Assembly: GCF_021088345.1 (NCBI RefSeq)
Contig: NZ_CP088156.1
Coordinates: 1,922,001 to 1,986,000 of the forward strand
DNA length: 64,000 bases
Direction: 5' to 3'
Source of the DNA: Bradyrhizobium ontarionense
GTDB lineage: Bacteria; Pseudomonadota; Alphaproteobacteria; Rhizobiales; Xanthobacteraceae
The first letter of the stretch is position 1. The number at the start of each line of letters is the position of its first letter. Positions 44,926-54,913 of the stretch are shown here, in pieces. The notes below the pieces were generated by a model. It was given only the letters and a program-made list of their open reading frames with translations, had not been told where the DNA came from and searched no databases. The position numbers and the translations under genes are program-made.

Positions 44926-45429
44926 CTAGCGAGCGCAGAGGCCGAACCAATTGCCCTCCGTGAGATCGGGCTGGGCCGCCCGGAGGCCGACCGATACCTC
45001 GGGCGACCATGGAAAGCGTCCGTCGCGATCGGGATAGAACAACTGCAGACATTCGAAACGATCACCGCCGTAGAACCAGCGGCCCCATCCCAGGTGATCG
45101 CGATAGTGCCGTTGGGCGACCGGGAGCAGCACAGCGGGGACATTCTCGAAGACATCGAGTGTTGAGCTGCCAACAGCAACCCGTCGTCCAGCTTCGAGCT
45201 CGCGATAGAAATGCCAGAACGTATCATGTGCGGTCTGGCCAGGGAGGGAGAACACGATCAGCTCGGGATGACCGAACTTCAACCAGAAGCCGGTCGTATA
45301 AGCGAATCCCGGCCCTTCATCGTCTGCTCCGACATCGGTCGTGGACCAGCCGTACTGGCGAATCTTGCCAACAAAAGCCCGTTCGCGTTCGTCGAGTTTC
45401 TCCGGATCAACGTCGAGCGCCGTGTACAT
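44926..45429 (-). CDS. DUF4262 protein
   Basis: 167 residues from ATG 45429; the frame is open 30 codons further. EGPGFAYTTGFWLKFGHPEL is the DUF4262 signature, followed by DTFWHFYRELEAGRRVAVG. The domain is small, soluble and uncharacterised, and often occurs in actinobacteria and Rhizobiales. It is transcribed away from the hydrolase at 45612. Confidence 0.78.
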   Translation of the reverse strand: MYTALDVDPEKLDERERAFVGKIRQYGWSTTDVGADDEGPGFAYTTGFWLKFGHPELIVFSLPGQTAHDTFWHFYRELEAGRRVAVGSSTLDVFENVPAVLLPVAQRHYRDHLGWGRWFYGGDRFECLQLFYPDRDGRFPWSPEVSVGLRAAQPDLTEGNWFGLCAR

Positions 45430-45611
45430 ATGTCGTGCGTCCTCCACCACCATCATTGCAATATCACGGAATGCTCGTCCTGGTCGTCCGCGACCGCTCT
45501 TACCATGCGACCGGCGCAACGGAACGAAGCGCGTGACCGGCCGTTGCTCCTGCGCTGCATCATGTCTCGGATCCTCCGGGCGTCATGCACGCCTTTCCAT
45601 GAGGGCAGACG

Positions 45612-46664
45612 ATGACTGCAGCCCGAACCGCGACACGCACGCTCGCAGCTTCAACGCCGAGCCTCCTTGCCAGCCGATCGGCGTCCATCGCGCCCATGGC
45701 GCGTCGCGGCCTGAGGCGTGCGAAGGCTCATCCCTTTCTGCTGGCCGCAGCTGCGGCCACGGCCGTCCTGGCCGTGACGGCGCTCGTCAATCGCCGGCTC
45801 GCCAAGTCTGCCGAACAGGCCAATCCCCCTGCCGGCCGGTTCCTGGACGTCGACGGCGTCCGGCTGCACTATGTCGAGCGCGGCACGGGCGTGCCGCTGG
45901 TGCTGCTGCATGGCAACGGCAGCATGATCCAGGACTTCGCCTCCAGCGGCCTGATCGACCTGGCTGCGCAGAACTACCGTGTCATTGCGTTCGACCGGCC
46001 CGGCTTCGGCGACAGCGACCGGCCGCGCAACGTCGTGTGGACGCCGACGGCGCAGGCCCGGCTGATCAAGAGCGCGCTCGAGCGCCTGGGCGTCTCGGAA
46101 GCGTTCGTCCTGGGTCACTCCTGGGGAGCATCAGTTGCCGTGGCGCTCGCCCTCGAACATCCGGCCATGGTCAAGGGCATGGTGCTCGCCTCCGGCTACT
46201 ATTATCCGACCTTCCGGTCTGACGTGGTGGCCGGATCGGCTCCGGCCATTCCATTGCTGGGCGATATTCTGCGCTACACGATCTCACCCTTGATCAGCCG
46301 CATGATGTGGCCGCTGCTGATGGCCAAGCTGTTCGGTCCGCGGTCGGTTCCGGCGAAATTTGCCGGCTTCCCCAAGGAAATGGCGGTTCGCCCGTCGCAG
46401 ATCCGCGCTTCTGCCGCGGAGGCCGCGCTCATGATTCCCGATGCTTTCCGCTTCAGGAGAGCGTACGGTGAACTGAAGATGCCGATCGTGATCGTTGCCG
46501 GCGATCAGGATCGCTTGATCGACATCGAAGCGCAGTCCAGACGGCTTCATCACGACGTCAGCCAGAGCACCTTTCGCCGCGTGCGCGGCGCCGGCCACAT
46601 GGTCCATCAGACGGCGACCGAGGCCGTCATGTCCTCGATCGATGAAGTCGCCGCGGCTGCGTAG
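45612..46664 (+). CDS. Alpha/beta hydrolase with N-terminal membrane anchor
   Basis: 350 residues. One membrane helix (FLLAAAAATAVLAVTALV, near residues 42-60) precedes an alpha/beta-hydrolase fold. The nucleophile elbow is VLGHSWGAS, the oxyanion region VLLHGNGSM, the acid lies in AGDQDRLID and the base in GAGHMVHQ. FDRPGFGDSDRP resembles haloalkane dehalogenase or epoxide hydrolase relatives. Substrate not predictable. Confidence 0.88.
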   Translation: MTAARTATRTLAASTPSLLASRSASIAPMARRGLRRAKAHPFLLAAAAATAVLAVTALVNRRLAKSAEQANPPAGRFLDVDGVRLHYVERGTGVPLVLLHGNGSMIQDFASSGLIDLAAQNYRVIAFDRPGFGDSDRPRNVVWTPTAQARLIKSALERLGVSEAFVLGHSWGASVAVALALEHPAMVKGMVLASGYYYPTFRSDVVAGSAPAIPLLGDILRYTISPLISRMMWPLLMAKLFGPRSVPAKFAGFPKEMAVRPSQIRASAAEAALMIPDAFRFRRAYGELKMPIVIVAGDQDRLIDIEAQSRRLHHDVSQSTFRRVRGAGHMVHQTATEAVMSSIDEVAAAA

Positions 46665-46731
46665 TCTGAGCGCGGACATGGCTGCGGGATTGCGGGATCC
46701 GTAGCAGCGACGAAATGGGGGGATCGAACTC

Positions 46732-47730
46732 ATGCGGGCCGAGGACGCGTGCATGCCGATCTGGCACGAAAAGCACCTGCGCGCCGCCACCAAAGCAGCC
46801 GGCGTGGCCTTGTGGTCGTGGAATGTCGATACCGACGCGATCACGATGGACGAGCGCGCCTATGAGCTGTGGGAGGTGTCCAAGACCAATAGCAGGATCA
46901 CATTCGAGGTGCTGTCCCGGAACATTCACCCCGCCGACCTCGAGCGGGTGAGATCGGCGTTTTCAGCGACGCGGGCGATCGTCGGCGCGTATGAGATCGA
47001 TTTTCGCATTCTCGCTGATGGCGAGATCCGCTGGATTTCCGCACGAGGCCAAGGCGACGACGCCGACATCGCGGATCGGCTGATGTTCGGCATCTTTCTC
47101 GATGTGACCCAGCGCAAGCAGGCCGAGGAAGCCAATGAGCTGCTGGCGGGTGAGATGAGCCATCGGGTCAAGAACCTGCTGACGATCGCGACCGCGCTGA
47201 CGCAGATGACGTCGCGTACGGCGGCGACGAAGGAGGACATGGCCCACGAGCTGGCCAGCCGGCTGATCGCGCTCGGACGTGCCCAGGACCTGATACGTCC
47301 GCGGCCTGGCCAGACGAATGAAGCGGCTCTGCTCGGCGATCTCGTCTCCTTGCTGCTTGCCCCCTACGACGAGAAAGGCGCCAGCGTCCGCATTCGCGTG
47401 TCGGTGCCGAAGATGAATGTCGGAGAGCGCTCAAGCACGACATTGGCGCTGGTCATCCACGAGCTCGCAACCAACTCGGCGAAATACGGCTCGCTGTCGG
47501 TTGCGAGCGGCACACTGGACGTCTCCTGCACGGCGCATGACGACGAGGTGGTGATGACGTGGACCGAACGCGGCGGGCCGCCGAAGTCGGCCGACACCAC
47601 CGAAGGCTTCGGCAGCAAACTGATCCATCACAGCGTGAACGCCCAGCTCGGCGGCACCATCGCCTTCGACTGGTCCGACGAAGGCCTGGTCGCGACGCTG
47701 CGCGTGAGCCGGGAGCGGATGGCGAATTGA
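46732..47730 (+). CDS. PAS-containing HWE/HisKA_2 sensor histidine kinase
   Basis: 332 residues, soluble. A PAS domain (about residues 20-130, GVALWSWNVDTDAITMDERA) is followed by a HisKA_2/HWE-type dimerisation domain with H-box GEMSHRVKNLLTIATALT and a HATPase_c with the N-box HELATNSAKYGSLS. These kinases often signal to PhyR-type general stress or light responses in alphaproteobacteria. No response regulator is adjacent. Confidence 0.9.
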   Translation: MRAEDACMPIWHEKHLRAATKAAGVALWSWNVDTDAITMDERAYELWEVSKTNSRITFEVLSRNIHPADLERVRSAFSATRAIVGAYEIDFRILADGEIRWISARGQGDDADIADRLMFGIFLDVTQRKQAEEANELLAGEMSHRVKNLLTIATALTQMTSRTAATKEDMAHELASRLIALGRAQDLIRPRPGQTNEAALLGDLVSLLLAPYDEKGASVRIRVSVPKMNVGERSSTTLALVIHELATNSAKYGSLSVASGTLDVSCTAHDDEVVMTWTERGGPPKSADTTEGFGSKLIHHSVNAQLGGTIAFDWSDEGLVATLRVSRERMAN

Positions 47731-47781
47731 GGGTGAGAGCCGTTGTACACGCGGCGTGACTGATCCGCAGTGTATGGCTGT

Positions 47782-48381
47782 CTATATGCAGTGCTCGTTC
47801 ATCACCGCTTCGGGTTTCAAGCCGATACTGAAGTGAAGCACCTTTCCGGCTTCCGTCTCGAACACAATCGCCCGCTTGCGATCGGGGCTCTCCGCGATCA
47901 TCCAGTAATGCGGCGGCGGCTCCGGCTCGGTGATCCCTTGCTTGGCGCGCTCCCGTGCAAATTCCTCCGCCTCTTCCGCACTGATGCCGCGGAAATCGGG
48001 CGACAGCTCCTTCCTGACATGCGGATAGGAGCGGCGGATCTCGGCTTCCGTAGCGCCGACGCCAATTCCGTTGATGTCGACGACAAGCGGATTCGGCTTT
48101 GAATAGTCGCGGAGAAACACTGTCATCACAACGATACGTCCGTCGACGATCACGTAGGATAGCGCCTTTTCCCTGCTGTCCTTGCGTCCCGTGATATAGC
48201 AGTCCTTGGTGAACGGCGGGGCGATCGGCCCGAGCTTCGCCTTCAGCGCCCGCTCAGCCTGGGCGACGGTCATGCCCAACCGGACCGGCCCGACACCCCG
48301 CCATGAGACTTCATGCGCGCCCGCTGACAGCGGTGCGGTAACCAGCCACGCGACGAATAATCCCATGCGCCACGTGCGCAT
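47782..48381 (-). CDS. Secreted hypothetical protein
   Basis: 199 residues from ATG 48381, behind GAGGCGTCAGCA. Signal peptide MGLFVAWLVTAPLSAGA; mature start HEVSWRGVGPVRLGMTVAQA resembles small periplasmic domains that begin with an RLGM-T motif. No catalytic residues are evident. Common in Bradyrhizobium and uncharacterised. Confidence 0.7.
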   Translation of the reverse strand: MRTWRMGLFVAWLVTAPLSAGAHEVSWRGVGPVRLGMTVAQAERALKAKLGPIAPPFTKDCYITGRKDSREKALSYVIVDGRIVVMTVFLRDYSKPNPLVVDINGIGVGATEAEIRRSYPHVRKELSPDFRGISAEEAEEFARERAKQGITEPEPPPHYWMIAESPDRKRAIVFETEAGKVLHFSIGLKPEAVMNEHCI

Positions 48382-48417
48382 TGCTGACGCCTCTACTAGA
48401 CCTACCTCATGTACGCC

Positions 48418-51400
48418 CTACTCCGCCGCCATCTGCCGTGGCGCCGGCGGCGGGCTGGCGAGGTCGGCGGCGAGTTGGGCGTAGCGCGCCTTCGCATCGT
48501 TCACCGCCTTGTCCTTGACCGGGCCGTAGCCGCGGATCTTGTCGGGCAGCGACAACAGCTCGACCGCGATCTCGACATTGGCAGGCGACAGCAGGCTCAG
48601 CGCGGTCGCGACGTCCTTCTCGTAGCCGGCGATCAGGTCGCGCTCCATCTTGCGCTCGGCGGCATAGCCGAAGATGTCGAGCGGCGTGCCGCGCAGGCCC
48701 TTCAGCCTGGCCAGCAGCCGGAACACCTTCATCATACCCGGGCCGTAGCTCTTCTTCTTCGGCCGGCCCTGCGCGTCGAGGCCGGAATTGAAGATCGGCG
48801 GCGCGAGGTTGAACGAGATCTTGTAGTCGCCCTCGAACGCGTCGTGGAGCTGCTTCTCGAAGCTTCCGTCCGAGAACAGCCGCGCCACCTCGTACTCGTC
48901 CTTGTAGGCCAGCAGCTTGGCGTAGTTGATCGCCACCGCGCGCGGCAGCGCCTCGCCATAGCCGCCCTTGTCGGCGGCCTCGCGCACCTGGTCGACCAGC
49001 CTGCTGTAGCGTTTGGCGAGCCTCGCGTTCTGGTAGGCGGTGAGATACGTCATGCGATGGGCGATGATCTCGTCGAGCGTCATCGCCTCCAGCGATTTCG
49101 GCGGCACGGCCTCGTCCTTGCCGGTCATCATGTCGGCGAGCCGCTCAGGATTGACCACCGCGAGGCGGCCCAGCCGGAACGCCTCGGTGTTCATCTTGAT
49201 CGCGACTCCGTTGATCGCGATCGCCTTCTCGATCGCCTCCGCCGACAGTGGCAGCAGGCCTTTCTGATAGGCGTACCCCATCATCATCATGTTGGTGGCG
49301 ATGCTGTCACCGAGCAGCGCCTCGGCCGGCTTGGTGAAGTCGAGGAAGCTCGAGTCCTTGTGCAGCGCCGTTTCCAGCAGGCCCGTCACCTTACGGTTCT
49401 GGAAGTTGAAGTCGCGGTTGAGCACGAAATCGGCGGTCGGGATCAGATGGCTGTTGATGACGCCATGGGTGCGCGCGGCGTCGCACAGCGTGATGGTCTC
49501 CTTCGCGCCGGCCACCACCTCGTCGGCGGCGATGACGAGATCGGCGGTGCCGGTGACGATGCGCGAGCAGGTCACGTCAGCCGTGTGCTCGGACAGCCGG
49601 ACATGGCTGAGCACGGCGCCGCCCTTCTGCGCGAGGCCCGACATGTCCAGGATCATCGAGGCCTTGCCCTCGATATGCGCGGCCATGCCGAGCAGCGCAC
49701 CGATCGTCAGCACGCCGGTGCCGCCGACGCCGCCGACGGCGACGTTGTACGGCCGATCCAGCGACGGCTTGGTCAGGGGCTCCGGCATCACGCCGATGTC
49801 GCCGAGTTCGGCTGGGGCGCGGCTGCGCGGCTTGCCGCCGTCGACCGTGACGAAGGACGGGCAGAAGCCCTTCACGCAGGAATAGTCCTTGTTGCAGGAG
49901 GACTGGTTGATGACGCGCTTGCGCCCGAGCTCGGTCTCCAGCGGCTCGACCGAGATGCAGTTCGACTGCACGGAGCAGTCGCCGCAGCCCTCGCAGACGG
50001 CGGGATTGATGAAGACGCGGCGCTGCGGATCCTCCATCGTACCGCGCTTGCGGCGGCGGCGCTTCTCGGCGGCGCAGGTCTGCACGAACACGATCGCCGA
50101 GGCGCCCTTGGTCTCGCGCAGCGTCTTCATGACGTTCTCGAGCTCGTCGCGATGCGCCAGCTTGACGCCGGGCGCAATGCTGTCGGCGGGATACGCGTCG
50201 GGATTCTCCGAGACCAGATAGATCTCGCGGATGCCCTCGGCATGGAGCTGGAAGGTGATCTGCTGCGGCGACAGCTCGCCGTCATGGCGCTGACCGCCGG
50301 TCATCGCGACCGCGTCGTTGTAGAGGATCTTGTAGGTGATGTTGGCCTTGGAGGCGATCGACTGGCGGATCGCGAGGCTGCCGGAATGGAAATAGGTGCC
50401 GTCGCCGAGGTTGGCGAAGATGTGCTTCTCGTCGGTGAACGGCGCGATGCCGACCCACGGCACGCCCTCGCCGCCCATATGGGTGAAGGTTTCCGTGTTG
50501 CGGTTCATCCACAGCGACATGAAGTGGCAGCCGATGCCGGCCAGCGCGCGGCTGCCGTCGGGCACTTTGGTCGAGGTGTTGTGCGGACAGCCCGAGCAGA
50601 AATACGGCGTACGCGCGACCGGCGAGACCAGCTGCATCTGCGAGGCGTCGCGGCCGTTGAACCAGTCGGCCTTGGCGCGCAGCATCGCCTTGATCTCGGG
50701 ATTGAGGTCGAGGCGGAGAAGTCGCTCCGTCAGCGAGGATGCGAGCGAGGCGACGGAGAGTTCGGTGGCGAACGGCAGGAAGCGCTTGTCGTGCTCGTCC
50801 ATCTTGCCGACGATGCGCGGGCGGACGTCGTCGCGCCAGTTGAACAGCTCCTGCTTGACCTGGTTCTCGACGATCTCGCGGCGCTCCTCGATGATGAAGA
50901 TCTCTTCGAGCCCCACCGCGAACTGCCGCACGCCTTCCGGCTCGAGCGGCCAGGGCATGCCGATTTTGTAGAGCCGCAGCCCGATCTTGGCAGCGACCTC
51001 CTCGGTGATCCCAAGCTCGCGCAGCGCCTGGCGGATATCCTCGTAGCTCTTGCCGGACGCCATGATGCCGTAGCGGGCGTTCGGTGAATCCATCGTGATG
51101 CGGTTGACCTTGTTGGCGCGGGCAAAGGCGATCGCGGCAAAGCCCTTGTAGTCCTGCAGCCGGCGGTCCTGCTCGAAGCGGTCGTCGGGCCAGCGCAGAT
51201 TGAGGCCGCCCGGCGGCATCTCGAAATCCGGGGGGATGACGAACGGCGTCATCTCGTCGTTGAGGTTGATCTCGGCGGTTGTCTCCACCGTCTCGGTGAT
51301 CACCTTCATGCCGACCCAGCAGCCGGAATAGCGCGACATCGCGATGCCGAGCAGGCCCATCTCGATCATCTCGTGGATCGAGGACGGATAGAGATAGGGC

Positions 51401-51909
51401 ATCAGCGCCGAGATGAAGGCATGGTCGGACTGATGCGGCACGGTCGAGGATTTGGCGCCGTGGTCGTCGCCGGCCAGACACAGCACGCCGCCGTTCTTGG
51501 CCGAGCCCGCGGCGTTGCCGTGGCGGAACACGTCGCCGCAGCGGTCGACGCCGGGGCCCTTGCCGTACCAGATGCCGACCACGCCGTCATACCTGCCGCC
51601 GGGCGACAGTGCGAGCTGCTGCGAGCCCCAGATCGCGGTGGCCGCGAGGTCCTCGTTCACGCCGGGCTGGAATTTGATGTTGTACTGTTCGAGATGCTTG
51701 CGGGCCGAGAACAGCTGCTGGTCGTAGCCGCCGAGCGGCGAGCCGCGATAGCCGGAGATGAAGCCCGCGGTGTTGAGGCCGGCGGCGCGGTCGCGCCGGA
51801 TCTGGGCCATCGGCAGCCGCACCAGGGCCTGGATGCCGGTCAGAAAGATATGGCCGGAGCTTGCGGTGTATTTCTGGTCGAGATTGATCTCGCTCTCGTT
51901 GAGTCCCAT
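48418..51909 (-). CDS. Indolepyruvate:ferredoxin oxidoreductase, alpha-beta fusion
   Basis: 1163 residues in one chain. The N-terminal part is the TPP enzyme (GYRGSPLGGYDQQL; VGIWYGKGPGVDRCGDVFRH; APFTDEKHIFANLGDGTYFH binding Mg-TPP), then a ferredoxin-like segment with PAVCEGCGDCSVQSNC and other cysteines for Fe-S clusters, then the gamma-type oxidoreductase domain (VGGVGGTGVLTIGALLGMAA). It converts aryl pyruvates, or related 2-oxoacids, to acyl-CoA with reduction of ferredoxin. Fusions of this size are standard in alpha- and betaproteobacteria. It lies alone, not in an operon. Confidence 0.95.
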   Translation of the reverse strand: MGLNESEINLDQKYTASSGHIFLTGIQALVRLPMAQIRRDRAAGLNTAGFISGYRGSPLGGYDQQLFSARKHLEQYNIKFQPGVNEDLAATAIWGSQQLALSPGGRYDGVVGIWYGKGPGVDRCGDVFRHGNAAGSAKNGGVLCLAGDDHGAKSSTVPHQSDHAFISALMPYLYPSSIHEMIEMGLLGIAMSRYSGCWVGMKVITETVETTAEINLNDEMTPFVIPPDFEMPPGGLNLRWPDDRFEQDRRLQDYKGFAAIAFARANKVNRITMDSPNARYGIMASGKSYEDIRQALRELGITEEVAAKIGLRLYKIGMPWPLEPEGVRQFAVGLEEIFIIEERREIVENQVKQELFNWRDDVRPRIVGKMDEHDKRFLPFATELSVASLASSLTERLLRLDLNPEIKAMLRAKADWFNGRDASQMQLVSPVARTPYFCSGCPHNTSTKVPDGSRALAGIGCHFMSLWMNRNTETFTHMGGEGVPWVGIAPFTDEKHIFANLGDGTYFHSGSLAIRQSIASKANITYKILYNDAVAMTGGQRHDGELSPQQITFQLHAEGIREIYLVSENPDAYPADSIAPGVKLAHRDELENVMKTLRETKGASAIVFVQTCAAEKRRRRKRGTMEDPQRRVFINPAVCEGCGDCSVQSNCISVEPLETELGRKRVINQSSCNKDYSCVKGFCPSFVTVDGGKPRSRAPAELGDIGVMPEPLTKPSLDRPYNVAVGGVGGTGVLTIGALLGMAAHIEGKASMILDMSGLAQKGGAVLSHVRLSEHTADVTCSRIVTGTADLVIAADEVVAGAKETITLCDAARTHGVINSHLIPTADFVLNRDFNFQNRKVTGLLETALHKDSSFLDFTKPAEALLGDSIATNMMMMGYAYQKGLLPLSAEAIEKAIAINGVAIKMNTEAFRLGRLAVVNPERLADMMTGKDEAVPPKSLEAMTLDEIIAHRMTYLTAYQNARLAKRYSRLVDQVREAADKGGYGEALPRAVAINYAKLLAYKDEYEVARLFSDGSFEKQLHDAFEGDYKISFNLAPPIFNSGLDAQGRPKKKSYGPGMMKVFRLLARLKGLRGTPLDIFGYAAERKMERDLIAGYEKDVATALSLLSPANVEIAVELLSLPDKIRGYGPVKDKAVNDAKARYAQLAADLASPPPAPRQMAAE

Positions 51910-52224
51910 TCCGCCCTCTTGCCGTGCTTTGTCGGGGTGCGCGTAGGCCCGCCCGCCGGCGGAAGCACGCGATCTGTCAACACTTTACGTCGGCTTTCGA
52001 AGCTTGCGCATCACAAATCTCGCGGACGCAGGGCAGCTAACCGAAATCGCAATTTCGTGGCGGCAGCAGGCTGCGGCTTTTGCGGTTTGTGTCGAAAAGG
52101 GCTGCGCCTGCGAAATGGGATGATGCGCGCCATGGCTTGGATGCGACGCGCGGACGGTTACCGACGGTTGCAACCCGCGAATCTGGCTTGAGGCTCATTG
52201 TGCAACGCGACAGGCGACGGCCCG
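51910..52224. other. No gene recognised
   Basis: About 315 bases upstream of the oxidoreductase gene and downstream of the channel gene. It should hold the oxidoreductase promoter. No ORF with protein features, hairpin or known repeat is visible. Confidence 0.5.
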
Positions 52225-52869
52225 TCAGCCCCGCTCCTCCCCGGTGAAGACGAAGCGCGGCATGTTCCACTTGTAGCGGATGGCGAGCAGCCGGAACGAC
52301 AGCCCCAGCGCGAAGGTCACCGCCGTCCAGAGCCCGCCGCCGATGCCGAGCGACAGGCCTGTCGCATAGACCAGGCCCGTCAGCAGCGACACGCTGGCAT
52401 AGAGCTCGGCGCGAAACAGCAGCGGCACGTCGTTGCAGAGGATGTCGCGCAGCACCCCGCCGGCGCAGCCCGTGATCATCCCGGCGACGATGACGATGCC
52501 GAACGGGACGTTCATCTGCCAGGCGATGTCGCAACCGGCGATCGTGAACACGACCAGGCCGATGGCATCGAGCACGAGGAACGCCGTCGTCAGCCGGTGA
52601 ACCAGCCGCGCCATCGCGATGGTGACGAACGGCGCCAGCAAGGTCAGCAGCAGGTAGGACGGCCGCTCGACCCAGGCGAGCGGATAATGCCCGAGCAGCA
52701 CGTCGCGCAGGGTGCCGCCGCCGAGCGCGGTGATGGCACCGAGCAGGCACACACCCATCCAATCCATGCTGCGGCGTCCCGCCGCAAGCGCAGCGGTCAT
52801 CGCCTGCGCCGCCAGAGCGAGCCATGACAACAGATGCAACACGCTGTCGGCCGGCGGCAGGTTCCACAT
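52225..52869 (-). CDS. TRIC/UPF0126 family cation channel protein
   Basis: 214 residues from ATG 52869 behind GGAG. Seven membrane helices arranged as two UPF0126 repeats, each with a glycine-rich pore signature: ALGGGTLRDVLLGHYPLAWV and MITGCAGGVLRDILCNDVP. Bacterial TRIC homologues form trimeric potassium-permeable channels. A longer open frame to 53091 reads through non-membrane sequence and is rejected. Confidence 0.92.
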   Translation of the reverse strand: MWNLPPADSVLHLLSWLALAAQAMTAALAAGRRSMDWMGVCLLGAITALGGGTLRDVLLGHYPLAWVERPSYLLLTLLAPFVTIAMARLVHRLTTAFLVLDAIGLVVFTIAGCDIAWQMNVPFGIVIVAGMITGCAGGVLRDILCNDVPLLFRAELYASVSLLTGLVYATGLSLGIGGGLWTAVTFALGLSFRLLAIRYKWNMPRFVFTGEERG

Positions 52870-53024
52870 CAGGGAGCTCCAGAAGTTCCAACGAGAACGA
52901 GAATCGCAGTGTTCGCGAGGAACCTTAGCGCGCCGTACAACGGTACAGATTGGGATTTGCAGAGGTTTCGCGGAACGGCCCGGAGCTGCCCTGGTTGTCA
53001 GGTGACAATCACGAGGAGGATGAG

Positions 53025-53435
53025 ATGGCCAACGAACGGCTTCCCAACGAACGTTATCCCGACGGCATGAACCGTCCCGACATGCCCCCACGTCCCGACA
53101 TCACTGGGGCGGGAATGACGGGCACAGACTATGAGCGCACGCCGCCATTTGACAGCCGGCTGCAGCCCGATCCCGAGCCCACGAACGGTCCGGCCTCGAC
53201 CGGCCGCATCGCGGCCTATGCGCTGGGCATCGCGCTCCTGCTCGGCGCCGTGTTCTACGGGCTGAACAACATGTCGGTGCGCAACGATCAGGCGAGCACC
53301 ACGCCGGCGTCGCAATCGGCCTCGCCCCCCAGCGGCAGCACGTCCAACGGCTCGCCTGGCGTCACCACCGGCGCCGCGGGCGATCGTACGACGGCACCGG
53401 CGGCCCCGAGCGGCCAGACCAACACCGTCAAATAA
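53025..53435 (+). CDS. Single-helix membrane hypothetical protein
   Basis: 136 residues from ATG 53025, six bases after GAGGAGG. The cytoplasmic half is Pro/Asp-rich, one membrane helix (IAAYALGIALLLGAVFYGL) follows, and the tail is Ser/Thr/Gly/Pro-rich and probably disordered in the periplasm. No known family; similar proteins recur in Bradyrhizobium. Confidence 0.75.
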   Translation: MANERLPNERYPDGMNRPDMPPRPDITGAGMTGTDYERTPPFDSRLQPDPEPTNGPASTGRIAAYALGIALLLGAVFYGLNNMSVRNDQASTTPASQSASPPSGSTSNGSPGVTTGAAGDRTTAPAAPSGQTNTVK

Positions 53436-53634
53436 TCTGGCCGTCGGCGACCAAGCGTCACGATTGGGCGGCGGGTGAGCGATCACCCGCCGCTCTCTTG
53501 CTTGCCCGCAGCGCCCTTCCAACAAGGCCGTTCTCCATCCTCCAACAAATTAGGCGAAGTGTGCGAGGGCCGCCATGGAACCATACCGGCGCGAACCGAT
53601 TGGCTCACTGACACTCTCACCCCAGGAGATACTA

Positions 53635-53949
53635 ATGAAAGCTCTCGCCATAGCTATTGCAGCCGCGGCAAGCACGCTGGCCGTAACCGCCGCTTCGGCG
53701 GCGCCAATCTCTCCCGCAGCCTCGGCGGTCCCGCAACGAGACATCCAGAACGTCCGGATGGTCTGTAACGAGGAAGGCCGGTGCTGGCGCGAGCGCAGTG
53801 AACGCCGCGTCATCATTCAGGGCGAAGATCGTGATTCCTACGCATACGCTCCGCGCGAGCGCTACGAGCGGCGCGGCTACGAAGACCGCGGCGGCGTCGG
53901 CTTCCGCGCCCCGGGCGTGAGCGTCGGCATCGGAACGGATCGCTACTAA
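53635..53949 (+). CDS. Small secreted arginine/tyrosine-rich protein
   Basis: 104 residues from ATG 53635, seven bases after AGGAG. Signal peptide ALAIAIAAAASTLAVTAASA; the mature part has one cysteine pair (MVCNEEGRCWRE) and an Arg/Tyr/Glu-rich low-complexity tail (RERYERRGYEDRGG). A strong bidirectional terminator follows. Function unknown. Confidence 0.78.
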   Translation: MKALAIAIAAAASTLAVTAASAAPISPAASAVPQRDIQNVRMVCNEEGRCWRERSERRVIIQGEDRDSYAYAPRERYERRGYEDRGGVGFRAPGVSVGIGTDRY

Positions 53950-53971
53950 GGAGTTTTGGCGAATCAGAATG

Positions 53972-53999
53972 AAAAGCCGCGGCAGGGTCCGCGGCTTTT
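53972..53999. terminator. Bidirectional rho-independent terminator
   Basis: AAAAGCCGCGG-CAGGGT-CCGCGGCTTTT: an 11-bp stem with A and T flanks on both sides, between convergent genes at 53949 and 54053. Confidence 0.9.
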
Positions 54000-54052
54000 C
54001 TACAGGTGGACGAGATCAGGATCTGCTGGAAGGCTGGCGGCGCAGGCTGATC

Positions 54053-54868
54053 TCACCCGAAGATCTTGTTCAGCTCGCCGCCGGGATAGCCGCCGGCCAG
54101 TTCAGTGAAGGTGCCCTGCTCGGCCATCTCCTTGGCCGCCCGCATGAAGCCGGCCCAAGCCATGCGCGCCAGCGACCCGCCGACGCTGATTCGGCGCACG
54201 CCGAGTTCGGTGGCCTGCCCCAGCGAGAGGCCGGAGGCGCCGATCAGCAGATTGACCGGCTTGGGCGCCACGGCTTTCACCACCGCAGTGATCTCCTCAA
54301 TCGTCTTGATCCCGGGCGCATAGAGACAGTCTGCGCCGGCCCCGGCATAGGCTTTGAGACGATCGGTCACGAGGGCAAGATCTGGCTTGCCCCAGAGAAA
54401 AGCCTCGCAGCGGCCGGTCAGCAGCACGTCCCCGCCGCTCGCATCGATGGCCTGCCGGGCGGCGCGGATGCGGGCAACCGCAAGCGCGCGCTCATAGAGC
54501 GGATCGGCCTTGTCGCCCGTCGAGTCCTCGATCGAGAGACCCGCCACGCCGGTTGCGACCGCACGCGTGACGTTGGCTGCCACGCCCTCCGGCGCATCGG
54601 CGAAACCGCCCTCGAAATCGGCATTGACGGGAATGTCGACGGCCGCGCACAGCGCCGTCAGGTGACTCAGCACCTCATCCAGCTCGACCCTCGTGTCCGC
54701 TTTGCCGACCGACCAGGCGAAGCCGGCGCTGGTCGAGGCGATCGCCTTGAAGCCGAGCTGTTGCAGCATCTTCGCCGTGCCGACGTCGAACGGGTTGGGC
54801 AGCACGAAGCAGCCCGCCTCGTGCAGCCTGCGAAATGCCGCGCGCTTGTCCGCAATCGTCACCGTCAT
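54053..54868 (-). CDS. Isocitrate lyase/PEP mutase family protein
   Basis: 271 residues from ATG 54868 after GGGAGGATGAC. TIM-barrel of the ICL/PEPM superfamily: PNPFDVGTAKMLQQLGFKAIASTSAG at the start, DADFEGGF-type metal loop (NADFEGGFADAPEG), and GLSIEDSTGD. The KKCGH-type catalytic loop of true isocitrate lyase is absent; here the loop reads LLTGRCEAFLWG. Most relatives are uncharacterised C-C or P-C lyases such as oxaloacetate or methylisocitrate-like lyases. Confidence 0.88.
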   Translation of the reverse strand: MTVTIADKRAAFRRLHEAGCFVLPNPFDVGTAKMLQQLGFKAIASTSAGFAWSVGKADTRVELDEVLSHLTALCAAVDIPVNADFEGGFADAPEGVAANVTRAVATGVAGLSIEDSTGDKADPLYERALAVARIRAARQAIDASGGDVLLTGRCEAFLWGKPDLALVTDRLKAYAGAGADCLYAPGIKTIEEITAVVKAVAPKPVNLLIGASGLSLGQATELGVRRISVGGSLARMAWAGFMRAAKEMAEQGTFTELAGGYPGGELNKIFG

Positions 54869-54913
54869 GTCATCCTCCCATGCGTCTTTCGTTGCACCAG
54901 CATAAGGCGGCGA

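Noticed and set aside
48409-51087. 892-codon open frame on the plus strand
   Set aside because: It is the antisense of the indolepyruvate oxidoreductase; composition (runs of Arg, Gly, His, Asp) is that of a GC-rich shadow frame.
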